Shown here one piece after another: positions 39,866-48,648 of a DNA stretch of 64,000 bases. The stretch spans positions 1 to 64,000 of the forward strand of contig CAKTAK010000001.1 of the NCBI GenBank assembly GCA_934527315.1, written 5' to 3'. Positions within the stretch are counted from its first letter, which is position 1, and the number at the start of each line of letters is the position of its first letter. The stretch comes from HGM13010 sp934527315. Its GTDB lineage: Bacteria > Bacillota > Clostridia > Oscillospirales > Oscillospiraceae. The notes under the pieces are model-generated. The model did not search any database. It saw only the letters and a program-made list of their open reading frames with translations, and had not been told where the DNA came from. Made by a program: the position numbers and the translations under genes.

Positions 39866-41380
39866 TTACTTATCGTCTTTGAAGAACTCTTCAAAATAAT
39901 CTCGTGTAACATCGCTTTTGGGCTTGGAATCCGTTTGTGCCTCACCCTGCCGGGGAACCCGATGGGGTTTCTGCCGGGCATTGGAGAACATTCTCTCCCG
40001 GTCGGCCTGCTCCTGCATCTGCTGCCGCTGCAAACGCGCCTGCTGCAGCTCCTTCTGCCGTTTCCGGTAGAGAATACGGTACCGGATAACCAGTACGGCA
40101 TAGCCGATGATCAAGGCAAAGACCAGGAACAGCGCCACCAGCACCCAAGGATTGTGGAGGGTTTTGGAAACGGTTGCGCCCATGGCCTGCAAATGGCTCA
40201 AATCCACGGAGCGGTTGGCCTCCAGATAGGTGGTGCCGTAATCCACGCCGTCAATAGACACCGTCAGCTCGCCCAGAATTTCGCCGGCTTGAATGGGGGC
40301 GGTGCAAGCATGGTCCTCCCCATATATGGTGATGGTTTTCTTGACATTGCTCAGGTCCGCGTCATTGGGCAGCACGGCGGTGATGGTCTTCTGCGCCCGA
40401 AGCGGTACGGAATCGGCGTCGCTGCCAAAGGCTACCGGGACTTCCGTAATCAGCTCGTCCTCGGTTACAAGCTCCTGACAGCTGTAATTGCTGAATGCCC
40501 AATTATACAGGGCAACGGTATCGGAAAAGTTGGAGTAATCCGGGGTGCCGTCCGCCTTTTCGGTCTGTACGCCGCCCATGGCCACGCAAATCAAATCCAC
40601 GCCGTCCTTTTCCGCAGCGGAAACCAGACAGAATCCGGCTGCATTGGTGTGGCCGGTTTTGATGCCCTTGGCATAATCATAGGAATAGCCCCGGTACATC
40701 TCGGAGTTGGGGTTAATCAAACCGTTGGTATTCTGCAGCGTCCGGGCGGGAGACATATTGGTTGCAGCCACGGTATATTCCGCGGTGCCGCAGATGGTCT
40801 TGAACAGCTCGTAGCTCATGGCCTGCTTGGCAATGCGGTACATATCGTGGGGGGTGGTGTAATGATTGTCGTCGGGCAGACCGTGGGGATTGGCAAAATG
40901 GGTGCCGGTGCAGCCCAGCTCCTGTGCCCGCTGATTCATGCGGTCCACAAAGGTGGGAATGTCGCCGCACAGATACATGGCCACGATGTTGCAGGCCTCG
41001 TTGGCCGACGCCAACAACGTGCAGTACAGCAAATCGTGGAGAGACATGGTTTCTCCCAGAGAAATGCCGGAGGTGCTGCCGTCGGCAATCATATCGTGGT
41101 CAAATCCGGCCTCTGCGGTCACCATATCGTCCAGACTCACATCGCCCCGGTTCACGGCCTCCACCACCAGCAGGGCGGTCATGATTTTCGTCAGACTGGC
41201 GGGGTACAATCTTGCCTCGGCGCTGCGCTCATAGTAGACCGCGTCCGTTTCGGCATTGGCTAAATAGATGGCAATGGATTTTCCGCCGGGAGCGTCTTCC
41301 ACCGCGTATGCCGAAGGGGCCAATACGCTGATGAGAACGGCCAGCAGACAAATCCAGGAAAATACTTTGCTTTTTTTCAT
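39866..41380 (-). CDS. D-alanyl-D-alanine carboxypeptidase (PBP5/DacF family)
   Basis: A 504-residue S11 peptidase: signal peptide ending near PSAYA-V (residue 26), active-site SLTK (Ser62, Lys65), SAN in LLASANEACN, KTG in GIKTGHTNA, and a PBP5 C-terminal domain. A TM helix (about 405-430, LVALFLVFALIIGYAVLVIR) and a long charged cytoplasmic-side tail follow; this is unlike the usual C-terminal amphipathic anchor of PBP5. It trims pentapeptides in the wall. Eleven bases separate it from the methyltransferase gene. Confidence 0.93.
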   Translation of the reverse strand: MKKSKVFSWICLLAVLISVLAPSAYAVEDAPGGKSIAIYLANAETDAVYYERSAEARLYPASLTKIMTALLVVEAVNRGDVSLDDMVTAEAGFDHDMIADGSTSGISLGETMSLHDLLYCTLLASANEACNIVAMYLCGDIPTFVDRMNQRAQELGCTGTHFANPHGLPDDNHYTTPHDMYRIAKQAMSYELFKTICGTAEYTVAATNMSPARTLQNTNGLINPNSEMYRGYSYDYAKGIKTGHTNAAGFCLVSAAEKDGVDLICVAMGGVQTEKADGTPDYSNFSDTVALYNWAFSNYSCQELVTEDELITEVPVAFGSDADSVPLRAQKTITAVLPNDADLSNVKKTITIYGEDHACTAPIQAGEILGELTVSIDGVDYGTTYLEANRSVDLSHLQAMGATVSKTLHNPWVLVALFLVFALIIGYAVLVIRYRILYRKRQKELQQARLQRQQMQEQADRERMFSNARQKPHRVPRQGEAQTDSKPKSDVTRDYFEEFFKDDK

Positions 41381-41595
41381 ATCCGGCTCCCTTACCGTTG
41401 TTTTTTCTTGTCCAAAGTTTTAAAACTATGGTATGATGTTTTATGGAAAAAGCGGGGAATCCGCTTTCATGAATTTGGACAAATGTGTTTGGGCAAATGT
41501 AAATTCCGACGAGTGGTCGGAATCTCTTCCTATTATAAATGTTGTAGGGCCGGAAATCAACAGAAATTGTCTGGAAACGACAGGCGGTGACAAAG
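41381..41595. promoter_or_regulatory. Divergent dacF/comEA intergenic region
   Basis: A TATGAT (41432-41437) with TGG extended -10 and TTGTCC (41408-41413) 18 bases before it is a moderate promoter for comEA on the plus strand. No operator or hairpin was recognised. Confidence 0.45.
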
Positions 41596-41946
41596 ATGGA
41601 ACGGAAAAAACTGAAAATTCGGGAATGGCTCCTTTTGGGCGCAACGATATGTCTGATCCTCTGCGCGGCCTTGCAGTACCGCACCTCGGCGGCGCCCGGG
41701 CAGATTTCCGCCGGGGCATGGGTGCAGACGGAAACGGGGGCATGGCGCATCAATCTGAACACTGCGGACCGGGAGCGGCTGATGGCGCTGCCCGGCGTGG
41801 GAGAAGTGCTGGCGGAGCGCATCATTGTCTATCGTGAGGCAAACGGACCCTTTGCCCGGCCGGAGGACTTGCTGCATGTTTCCGGCATCGGCGAAAAAAG
41901 CTACGGAAAATTGGCGGATTACATCACGGTGGAGGATAACGCATGA
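41596..41946 (+). CDS. ComEA-family helix-hairpin-helix DNA-binding protein
   Basis: A 116-residue protein with an N-terminal TM helix (about 12-28, LLLGATICLILCAALQ) and a C-terminal pair of HhH motifs: INLNTADRERLMALPGVGEV, then EDLLHVSGIGEKSYGKL. This is the ComEA layout, which binds incoming DNA at the outer membrane face during transformation. It is shorter than Bacillus ComEA, lacking the long linker. ATG 41596 is preferred over GTG 41587 because of AGGCGGTG. No comEB/comEC follows; it overlaps the response regulator by 4 bases instead. Confidence 0.85.
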   Translation: MERKKLKIREWLLLGATICLILCAALQYRTSAAPGQISAGAWVQTETGAWRINLNTADRERLMALPGVGEVLAERIIVYREANGPFARPEDLLHVSGIGEKSYGKLADYITVEDNA

Positions 41947-42632
41947 AAATTCTGGTTGTGGACGATGAGAAAACCTTGGTGAAGGGTATCAAATTCAATC
42001 TGGAAAACGAGGGGTACGAGGTGGATTCCTGCTATGACGGCGCAGCGGCGGTGGAAATGGCCCGGAATACGGAATATGCCCTGCTGATTCTGGATCTGAT
42101 GATGCCGGGCTTGGACGGATTGTCCGCCTGTCAGCAGATTCGGATGTTTTCCACCGTGCCCATTATCATGCTGACGGCGAAAAGCGAGGATTCCGACAAG
42201 CTGTTGGGCTTTGAATCCGGGGCGGACGACTATCTGACGAAACCCTTTAACATTCTGGAGCTGAAAGCCCGGGTGCGGGCGCTGATTCGCCGGTCTACCC
42301 TTACCGCGGCGCAGACCGCGCCGGAGAATCGAAACCGACTGTCGAAAGGACATATCGTATTGGATACCGCTAAGCGGGAGGCGCTGAAGGACAACGTGCC
42401 TGTGGACCTGACGGTAAAGGAATACGATTTGATGGAGCTGTTTATGAAAAAGCCCGGACAGGTATTCAGCCGGGAGCAGCTGCTGGATTTGGTCTGGGGC
42501 TATGATTACCAAGGGGATATCCGCACGGTAGACGTGCATATCCGCCGGCTGCGGGAGAAATTAGAGCAAAATCCCGCAGCACCGGAATATATACTCACAA
42601 AATGGGGAGTGGGCTATTACTTTGTGGACTGA
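41943..42632 (+). CDS. OmpR/PhoB-family response regulator
   Basis: A 229-residue regulator: receiver domain 1-115 with acidic pocket DDE (7-9), phospho-acceptor Asp51 (LLILDLMMPG) and Lys in YLTKPFN, then a winged-helix domain with GQVFSREQLLDLVWG and the recognition segment RTVDVHIRRLREKLE. It forms a two-component system with the overlapping kinase gene. The PhoB/ResD/YycF-like sequence does not reveal the signal. Confidence 0.95.
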   Translation: MKILVVDDEKTLVKGIKFNLENEGYEVDSCYDGAAAVEMARNTEYALLILDLMMPGLDGLSACQQIRMFSTVPIIMLTAKSEDSDKLLGFESGADDYLTKPFNILELKARVRALIRRSTLTAAQTAPENRNRLSKGHIVLDTAKREALKDNVPVDLTVKEYDLMELFMKKPGQVFSREQLLDLVWGYDYQGDIRTVDVHIRRLREKLEQNPAAPEYILTKWGVGYYFVD

Positions 42633-44100
42633 GCAGAGAAAAGCAAAATGGGCGGAGAAAAAGCGGCAGCTGACAGAGCGGGTGCGGACGGCGCGGGGCA
42701 CCGTGCAGTTTCAGCTGACGGCGGTTTACTGCGCCATTGTGCTGCTGCTTTTGCTGATTTTGAACATTTATCCCGTGATTTCCACCCGAAATGTGGTGTT
42801 CCGGGATAAAGAGCGGTCCATGACCGCCTCCGCCTCGGTGATTTCCTCGGCGCTGACGGGATTGGATACGCTGACAGGGGAAAATGTGGCTCCGGTGCTG
42901 GAAATTCTGGACGTGGCGGGATTGGACCACATTCTGATTACCGATGAGCGGAAAAACGTGGTATATGATACCTGGGGAGAAATGATGGGATCCAACGTGT
43001 CCGGGGTGTACCCGGAATTGGAGCAGGCTTTCCACGGGAAAATGGTGTTCCGCTCGGATTACACGGAAGAGAGCTTTTCCAGCCGGGCGGCGGCGCCGGT
43101 GATGGTTTCCGGCAGGGTCATCGGCAGCGTGTACCTCACCGAGGACGATACGGAGCAGGCGGAAATGATTCGGGGCATTCAGCACCGGCTGGCGCTGATG
43201 TCTGCGGTGCTTGCACTGCTGGGTTTGGGGGTCAGCGTGGTGTTTGCCGCGGCATTGACCCGGAGAATCAAGGAATTGGCACAAGCGGTGCGGGTGGTGC
43301 AGGCGGGCGATTACACCCACCACATTCAAACCCGGGGCAGCGACGAGATTACGGAGTTGGGAGAGGAATTCAACAGCATGACGGATATTCTCCGGCAGAC
43401 GGAGCAATCCCGGCGGCAGTTTGTTTCCGACGCCTCCCATGAGTTGAAAACGCCGTTGGCCTCCATTCGGCTGCTGACGGACAGCATTCTGCAAAGCGAG
43501 AACATCGACCGGGAAACCATCATGGATTTTGTGGGCGACATCGGACAATCGGCCGCCCGGCTCCAAAGCATGACGGAAAAGCTGCTGGATTTGTCCCGAT
43601 TGGACAGCGGCGCGGTGACGGAATCCGTGCCTGTGGATATGGCGGCGCTGGCTCATGAAATTCTCCGCATGCTCCGACCCTTGGCGGAGGAAAGGCAGGT
43701 GGAGCTGATTTGCGCGGCAGAATCCCCGGTATACGTGATGGCAACGGAGGACGATTTGTATCAGATTCTGTTCAATCTGGGGGAGAATGCGGTAAAATAT
43801 AATGTACCCGGGGGAACGGTTACCATGACGGTCACGGGAGACGGACCGGCGGTGCTGACCGTTTCCGATACGGGCATCGGAATTCCGGAAAAGGATTTGC
43901 CCAATATTTTCGCCCGATTTTACCGGGTGGACAAGACTCGCAGCCGGGAAGCCGGGGGCAGCGGTTTGGGATTGTCAATTGTGCGGGATACTGTTATAAT
44001 GCACAGCGGAACCATTGCGGTGTCCCAAAATGTGCCTCAGGGCACAGTGTTTACGGTGACGTTTCCGCAGGTTTCCGGAGAGGAGCTACAAGTTCTATGA
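42622..44100 (+). CDS. Sensor histidine kinase
   Basis: A 492-residue membrane kinase: TM1 (34-55), an extracytoplasmic sensor of about 135 residues (PAS-like, ITDERKNVVYDTW), TM2 (190-213), HAMP (213-265), HisKA with His273 in SDASHELKTPLAS, and HATPase with NLGENAVKYN, VSDTGIGIPEKDLP and GGSGLGLSIV. Start is TTG 42622, overlapping the regulator stop by 11 bases. PhoR/ResE-like architecture; ligand unknown. Confidence 0.93.
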   Translation: MWTEQRKAKWAEKKRQLTERVRTARGTVQFQLTAVYCAIVLLLLLILNIYPVISTRNVVFRDKERSMTASASVISSALTGLDTLTGENVAPVLEILDVAGLDHILITDERKNVVYDTWGEMMGSNVSGVYPELEQAFHGKMVFRSDYTEESFSSRAAAPVMVSGRVIGSVYLTEDDTEQAEMIRGIQHRLALMSAVLALLGLGVSVVFAAALTRRIKELAQAVRVVQAGDYTHHIQTRGSDEITELGEEFNSMTDILRQTEQSRRQFVSDASHELKTPLASIRLLTDSILQSENIDRETIMDFVGDIGQSAARLQSMTEKLLDLSRLDSGAVTESVPVDMAALAHEILRMLRPLAEERQVELICAAESPVYVMATEDDLYQILFNLGENAVKYNVPGGTVTMTVTGDGPAVLTVSDTGIGIPEKDLPNIFARFYRVDKTRSREAGGSGLGLSIVRDTVIMHSGTIAVSQNVPQGTVFTVTFPQVSGEELQVL

Positions 44101-44597
44101 CCATGAAATTACCGATTCCCTGCAAATCGGTCCATGATATTTATGAAATTACACCGGAATTTCTCCGGTCTCAAGGGGTGCGGGTCCTGCTGATGGATTT
44201 GGACAACACCCTTTCCCCCTACTCCGTGGATACGGCGACCCCGGAGCTGAAACAGTGGATTCAGCGCATGAAAGACGGCGGTGTGCTGCCCTTTTTGTTT
44301 TCCAACAGCAAAACGGACCGTCCGCTGTGGTTTTCTCAGCAGTTGGACATTGACTATGTCAAACTGGCGAAAAAGCCCCGGCAGGGAATGCTCCGTCGGG
44401 TACTGGAGCAGCTGCAGGTTTCCCCGGAGGAAACCGCTATTGTGGGCGACCAGATTTATACCGATGTGCTTTGCGGCAGCTTGGGCGGATTGTATACCAT
44501 TGTGGTGCGGCCCATCAAGCTGGAAAATCCCCTCCATACCCTGCGGTACGGTGCGGAATTCCCATTCCGAATGTTGCATAAGGTGGTGCGGAAATGA
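44097..44597 (+). CDS. YqeG-family HAD IIIA phosphatase
   Basis: A 166-residue HAD-superfamily protein. Motif I is LLMDLDNTLSPY, motif II serine is FLFSNSKTD, and motif III/IV is KKPRQGMLRR with AIVGDQIYTDVLCG. It matches YqeG of Bacillus, a phosphatase (phosphatidylglycerol-phosphate in related Gep4/PGP enzymes), which would tie to the lipid genes nearby. ATG overlaps the kinase stop (ATGA). Confidence 0.88.
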   Translation: MTMKLPIPCKSVHDIYEITPEFLRSQGVRVLLMDLDNTLSPYSVDTATPELKQWIQRMKDGGVLPFLFSNSKTDRPLWFSQQLDIDYVKLAKKPRQGMLRRVLEQLQVSPEETAIVGDQIYTDVLCGSLGGLYTIVVRPIKLENPLHTLRYGAEFPFRMLHKVVRK

Positions 44598-45664
44598 CAA
44601 ATTTGCAGAAATTACAGAACAAGCTTACGGAAAGCGGCTTGGATGCCATGCTGCTGACGGACCCAAAAAACCGGTTTTACGTCACCGGCTTTCACAGCTC
44701 TGCCGGCGCGGTGGTGGTGACCCAAAATGACGCATGGCTGTTTACGGATTCCCGTTACATTGAGGCGGCGGAGCATGCCGCTGCCGGGGCTTATCATGTG
44801 GGTCTGAACGACCGGGAGCACTCTTTGAGCGCACTGGTGCGTCGGGTGCTGGACCAGAATCATGCCACAAAGGTGGGCGGAGAAGAGGCCTCCCTGAGCT
44901 ATCAGGAGTACATCGGCTATGAAAAAGCCCTGGGCTGTCAGCTGATTCCGGCGCAAGGTCTGGTGATGCAGCTGCGGGCGGCAAAAACGCCGGAGGAACT
45001 GGAAAAAATGGTGAAAGCGCAGGAAATCACCGACCGCGCTTTTCAGCACATTCTCACGTTCCTGCGCCCGGGTGTGACGGAACAGGCTGTGGCGGCGGAG
45101 CTGATGTACGTGATGATGAAAGACGGCGCGGAGCGCATGTCCTTTGACCCCATTGTGGTCACCGGCGTCCGATCCAGTATGCCCCACGGCGTACCGGGGC
45201 AGACGGTGATTCAGCGGGGAGACTTTGTGACCATGGATTTCGGCTGCATTTATGAGGGCTACTGCTCCGATATGACCCGCACGGTGGCCATCGGTTCCGC
45301 CAGCGAGGAAATGCGGAAGGTGTACGGCATTGTTCTGGAGGCGCAGCTGGCGGGGATCCGGACCGCAAAAGCCGGCGTACTGGGCCGCGATGTGGACAAA
45401 GCCGGACGAGATGTGATTGAATCCGCCGGTTACGGGGAATACTTCGGACACGGATTCGGGCACAGCTTGGGTCTGGACATTCACGAGGCGCCCAACGCCT
45501 CCCCTGCGGGAACTGCGGAAATGCCCTTGGGCTGCGTGTGCTCCGCGGAGCCGGGGATTTATCTGCCGGGAAAATTCGGCGTTCGCATTGAAGATGTGGT
45601 GGTTTATGAGGAAAACGGCTGCCGTGTGCTGACAAAATCACCGAAAGAATTACTGATTGTGTGA
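44594..45664 (+). CDS. M24-family Xaa-Pro aminopeptidase
   Basis: A 356-residue creatinase/aminopeptidase P-fold peptidase: N-terminal domain 1-125, then catalytic domain with metal ligands Asp in VTMDFGCIYEGYCSDMTRT, His in GHGFGHSLGLDIHEAP, Glu in VCSAEPGIYLP and Glu in VRIEDVVV. It removes N-terminal residues before proline. It overlaps yqeG by 4 bases and precedes efp, a common order in Firmicutes. Confidence 0.93.
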   Translation: MTNLQKLQNKLTESGLDAMLLTDPKNRFYVTGFHSSAGAVVVTQNDAWLFTDSRYIEAAEHAAAGAYHVGLNDREHSLSALVRRVLDQNHATKVGGEEASLSYQEYIGYEKALGCQLIPAQGLVMQLRAAKTPEELEKMVKAQEITDRAFQHILTFLRPGVTEQAVAAELMYVMMKDGAERMSFDPIVVTGVRSSMPHGVPGQTVIQRGDFVTMDFGCIYEGYCSDMTRTVAIGSASEEMRKVYGIVLEAQLAGIRTAKAGVLGRDVDKAGRDVIESAGYGEYFGHGFGHSLGLDIHEAPNASPAGTAEMPLGCVCSAEPGIYLPGKFGVRIEDVVVYEENGCRVLTKSPKELLIV

Positions 45665-45671
45665 AAAATAC

Positions 45672-45700
45672 TTGCAATGCGGCAATTTTTCGTGTAAAAT
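45672..45700 (+). promoter_or_regulatory. Promoter of efp
   Basis: TTGCAA (45672-45677), 17-base spacer, TAAAAT (45695-45700), in the AT-rich 100-bp gap before efp. Confidence 0.6.
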
Positions 45701-45764
45701 AAATTGAATAATTTTTAATACAATTTTATTTGGAATAAAGACCAAATTTGGAGGATCAGAAATT

Positions 45765-46331
45765 ATGGCAACGATTACAGCAGGCGATTTTAGAAACGGC
45801 GTCATGTTCGAGATGGACGGCCAGGTTATGCAGGTTGTGGAATTCCAGCACGTGAAACCCGGCAAGGGCGCTGCATTTGTCCGCACCAAAATGAAAAACG
45901 TTCTGAGCGGCGGCGTGACCGAAACTTCTTTCAACCCCACTGCAAAGTTCGAGACCGCTTTCATCGAGCGCAGAGAAGTGCAGTACAGCTACAACGATGG
46001 TGATCTGTACTACTTCATGGACCAGGAGACCTTCGATATGACCCCCGTGGCAAAGGAAGATCTGCCCAGCAACTTCGCATTCGTGAAGGAAGAGACCATC
46101 TGCAAGCTGATGATTTACAAAGAGAAGGTTGTGGGCGTTGAAGTTCCCAACTTCGTGGATCTGGAAGTCACCGAGACCGAGCCCGGTCTGGCCGGCAACA
46201 CCGCTACCAACACCCTGAAACCCGCTACGCTGGAAACCGGCGCAGAAATCAAAGTGCCTCTGTTCATCAACATCGGCGACAAGATTCAGGTGGATACCCG
46301 TACCGGCGAGTACCTGTCCAGAGCAAAATAA
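45765..46331 (+). CDS. efp: Translation elongation factor P
   Basis: A 188-residue EF-P with KOW/OB-type domains. The P-site loop HVKPGKGAAFVR carries Lys34, the position modified in many bacteria, and the C-terminal signature VPLFINIGDKIQVDTRTGEY is complete. It relieves ribosome stalling at polyproline. Strong codon bias fits high expression. GGAGG precedes the ATG. Confidence 0.98.
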   Translation: MATITAGDFRNGVMFEMDGQVMQVVEFQHVKPGKGAAFVRTKMKNVLSGGVTETSFNPTAKFETAFIERREVQYSYNDGDLYYFMDQETFDMTPVAKEDLPSNFAFVKEETICKLMIYKEKVVGVEVPNFVDLEVTETEPGLAGNTATNTLKPATLETGAEIKVPLFINIGDKIQVDTRTGEYLSRAK

Positions 46332-46351
46332 TTTTAACGCAAGCTATGAGA

Positions 46352-46386
46352 AAGCGGAGGAACCGAATGGGTTTCTCCGCTTTTTT
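46352..46386 (+). terminator. Terminator between efp and CD1247-like gene
   Basis: Stem AAAGCGGAG/CTCCGCTTT followed by TTT. Confidence 0.85.
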
Positions 46387-46403
46387 GCAAGGAGGAGCAT
46401 ACC

Positions 46404-46709
46404 ATGAACAAAACTGAAATTCAGCGGCTGCTGGACGGCGGCAATTTGTCCGAGGCTGTGGGCGCTTTGTTGGAAACCATTGCAGACCTGACCGACCGGG
46501 TGAACACATTGGAAATTGAACTGGAAACACTGGTGGATTCTCTGGCGCCCGACCCGGACGATTATCCCTTTGACGAGGATTGCGAGACCTACGTGGTGAC
46601 CTGCCCCCATTGTCAGTGCCGCTTGGAAGTGCCCGCGGAGCTGTTGGAGGACGAGGAATCGTCTCAGTCGCTTATCTGCCCGGAGTGCGGCGAACCCCTG
46701 GATATTTAA
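46404..46709 (+). CDS. CD1247 N-terminal-domain zinc-ribbon protein
   Basis: A 101-residue protein: helical N-terminus NKTEIQRLLDGGNLSEAVGA, then a coiled coil (DLTDRVNTLEIELETLVDS), then a zinc ribbon with CPHCQC and CPECGE. It is similar to a small clostridial family next to efp, named after CD1247 of C. difficile; function unknown. It begins 17 bases after the terminator, with AAGGAGG. Confidence 0.8.
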   Translation: MNKTEIQRLLDGGNLSEAVGALLETIADLTDRVNTLEIELETLVDSLAPDPDDYPFDEDCETYVVTCPHCQCRLEVPAELLEDEESSQSLICPECGEPLDI

Positions 46710-46808
46710 GAGTTTTCATTGGTTTTAACTATCGTACGGAAAATGTGATTGAAAAAATCTATCCAAATATGAACAAAAAATCCATGAATAGATTGTGAAA
46801 ATTTTATC

Positions 46809-46837
46809 TTTACAAAGCCTCTGAAGTTTGTTAAAAT
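46809..46837 (+). promoter_or_regulatory. Promoter of zinc-ribbon gene
   Basis: TTTACA (46809-46814), 17-base spacer and TAAAAT (46832-46837) with TGT extended -10. Confidence 0.7.
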
Positions 46838-46889
46838 ACAGACAAATCAAAAACAAGCGGTCGGGAAAGCCGCTATTGGAGGGGTTATT

Positions 46890-47156
46890 ATGAAATGTCC
46901 GAAATGCGGAGCAGATATGGTTGTGGATAATCATCGGAGATATCCGATTCATATGTGCTATCAATGCGGATATATGGAAGGTCAGAATATTGAAATTGAT
47001 AACCACATGAAGATTTCCGTGATTCAGACCATGAATCGTATGAACGAAAACGAGTTGGCGCTGTTCTTGAGCCAGTGCGACTTTAAGGGCGCAACGGAGC
47101 AGGCGATTCGTACTTGGCTGGATGAGCCTTTGAAACCTTTTGTTAAAAATCCATGA
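46890..47156 (+). CDS. Small zinc-ribbon protein of unknown function
   Basis: An 88-residue protein I do not recognise. The N-terminus has a zinc ribbon (CPKCGADM ... CYQCGY) with a His-rich stretch between (NHRRYPIHM). The rest is amphipathic helix (MNRMNENELALFLSQCDFKG), then KGATEQAIRTWLDEPL. No signal or TM segment. It is a single-gene unit with its own promoter and terminator. AT content is higher than in neighbours. Could bind nucleic acid or a protein partner. Confidence 0.7.
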   Translation: MKCPKCGADMVVDNHRRYPIHMCYQCGYMEGQNIEIDNHMKISVIQTMNRMNENELALFLSQCDFKGATEQAIRTWLDEPLKPFVKNP

Positions 47157-47167
47157 TACATACGCGG

Positions 47168-47200
47168 AAAGCGGTGTCGGAAAATCCGGCACCGCTTTTT
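47168..47200 (+). terminator. Terminator after zinc-ribbon gene
   Basis: Stem AAAGCGGTGTCGG/CCGGCACCGCTTT followed by TT. Confidence 0.88.
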
Positions 47201-47327
47201 GCTGTGTAATTGAGAAAATGTGGAAAACTTTTTTCAAAAAATGAACCAAACAGCGGGAAACGGAATCTAACAGATAGAAAACAAAAGCGCGCGGCAGTTT
47301 TCAGAAACAGAAACAAAGGACAATGTG

Positions 47328-47804
47328 ATGAATCAACAGACATTTGCAGCGGAAGTCCTTGCGGCAGAGGGCAGTCTGTATCGGGTGGCTCGCACCATCT
47401 TGCCATACGGCAGCGATTGCGAGGACGCAGTGCAGGAGGCAATCTGCAAGGCATGGGAAAAACGGAATACTTTGCGGCAGCCGGAATATTTCCGGACGTG
47501 GCTGACCCGGATTCTCATTCATGAGTGCTACCGATTGGCGAGGAGCCGACCGGACAGCGTACCCTTGGAGGATTGCGAGCAGTTGCTGACCACAGAGGGC
47601 GAACCGGTGGATATGGATTTGCGCCGGGCTGTTTTGAGCCTGCCTAAAAAATTTCGGTTACCGGTGGTGCTGTATTACATGGAGGGCTACTCCGTCAGCG
47701 AAACGGCACAACTGCTGCGGATTCCAGCGGGAACGGTCAAAAGCCGATTGAACAAGGCCCGGAAAATGCTCCGGGAAACGCTGCAGGAACGGGAGGAACA
47801 ATGA
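47328..47804 (+). CDS. ECF-type sigma-70 factor
   Basis: A 158-residue RNA polymerase sigma factor with only regions 2 and 4: region 2 LYRVARTILPYGSDCEDAVQ, then WLTRILIHECYRLAR, and region 4 HTH VSETAQLLRIPAGTVKSRLN. ATG 47328 (AAAGGA 7 bases before) is preferred over GTG 47325. The overlapping next gene encodes a membrane protein, the usual position of the anti-sigma partner. A TGAACC-N17-ATCTAA sequence upstream (47243-47271) might be an autoregulated promoter. Confidence 0.92.
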   Translation: MNQQTFAAEVLAAEGSLYRVARTILPYGSDCEDAVQEAICKAWEKRNTLRQPEYFRTWLTRILIHECYRLARSRPDSVPLEDCEQLLTTEGEPVDMDLRRAVLSLPKKFRLPVVLYYMEGYSVSETAQLLRIPAGTVKSRLNKARKMLRETLQEREEQ

Positions 47805-48580
47805 TGAACGAAATCAATTGGAAACAAGCCATGGAGGCTCCCACGGAGAACTTTCATGCCCGGGTGCTGTCGACCTTGCACACATTGCCGGAACAGGAGG
47901 AAGTTTCCATGAAACCTATGAGACGTATGAAACGGGGCATTGTGATTGCCGCAGCAGCGGTGATGGTCATCAGCGGCGGTGTGTTTGCTGCCAGTCAGGC
48001 GGGATATATTTGCAGTGATTGGCGCAGCACTTATGCGCTGAAAGACGCTGCCGCGGTGGAGCAGACCATTGCAAAGGAAAAAGTGGCGGGCATTTCTTCC
48101 GACGCCAAGTTTTTGGAATCCTTTTCCAACGGTTTTGTGTTTGAAAAGGGCACTGTGGACGGTTTGAAAGCCCGGGCAGACGGCGGCGCAGAAGAAGTGC
48201 ATTACCAGAGCATTGATGTCAGCTACACCAAAGATGGCGAACGGGTGTATGTGAACATCAGTCCCGTGGTGGCAGGCATTACCGATGAATTTCATGGGGT
48301 TCCCACCACGTTGAACGGAGAAACCGTTTCCGTGACGGAGCAGGACTACAAATGCGTAAATGAGGGCTACGAAAAGACCGAAGAGGAGCGGACCTTGGAG
48401 CAGAGCGGGGCTCTGATGTTCAGCTATGACGACAGTCTGGACACACCGGAAACCTATCGGCAGTATTGCGTATCCTGGCTGCAGGACGGTATGCTGTATT
48501 CCGTCAGCACGTTGGACAATCAAAGCAGCTTGACCACACCGGACCTGCTGCAAATGGCAGCAGAGCTGATGAACGGCTAA
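47801..48580 (+). CDS. Membrane protein, probable anti-sigma factor partner
   Basis: A 259-residue protein: a cytoplasmic N-terminal part of about 45 residues, one TM helix (about 46-65, IVIAAAAVMVISGGVFAA) and an extracytoplasmic domain of about 190 residues without recognised fold, ending in SVSTLDNQSSLTTPDLLQMA like a DUF4367-type domain. It overlaps the sigma gene by 4 bases. The layout fits a transmembrane anti-sigma factor, but no zinc-binding HxxxCxxC motif was seen. Confidence 0.7.
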   Translation: MMNEINWKQAMEAPTENFHARVLSTLHTLPEQEEVSMKPMRRMKRGIVIAAAAVMVISGGVFAASQAGYICSDWRSTYALKDAAAVEQTIAKEKVAGISSDAKFLESFSNGFVFEKGTVDGLKARADGGAEEVHYQSIDVSYTKDGERVYVNISPVVAGITDEFHGVPTTLNGETVSVTEQDYKCVNEGYEKTEEERTLEQSGALMFSYDDSLDTPETYRQYCVSWLQDGMLYSVSTLDNQSSLTTPDLLQMAAELMNG

Positions 48581-48597
48581 AAATCTTTACGGCAAAA

Positions 48598-48628
48598 AAC
48601 GGGCTGTCTCACTAAGAGAGAGCCCGTT
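48598..48628. terminator. Bidirectional terminator between convergent genes
   Basis: Stem AACGGGCTGTCTC and a matching GAGAGAGCCCGTT with one bulge; A-run upstream and T residues downstream. Confidence 0.82.
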
Positions 48629-48648
48629 TGTCATCCTTCGGTCTGAAT

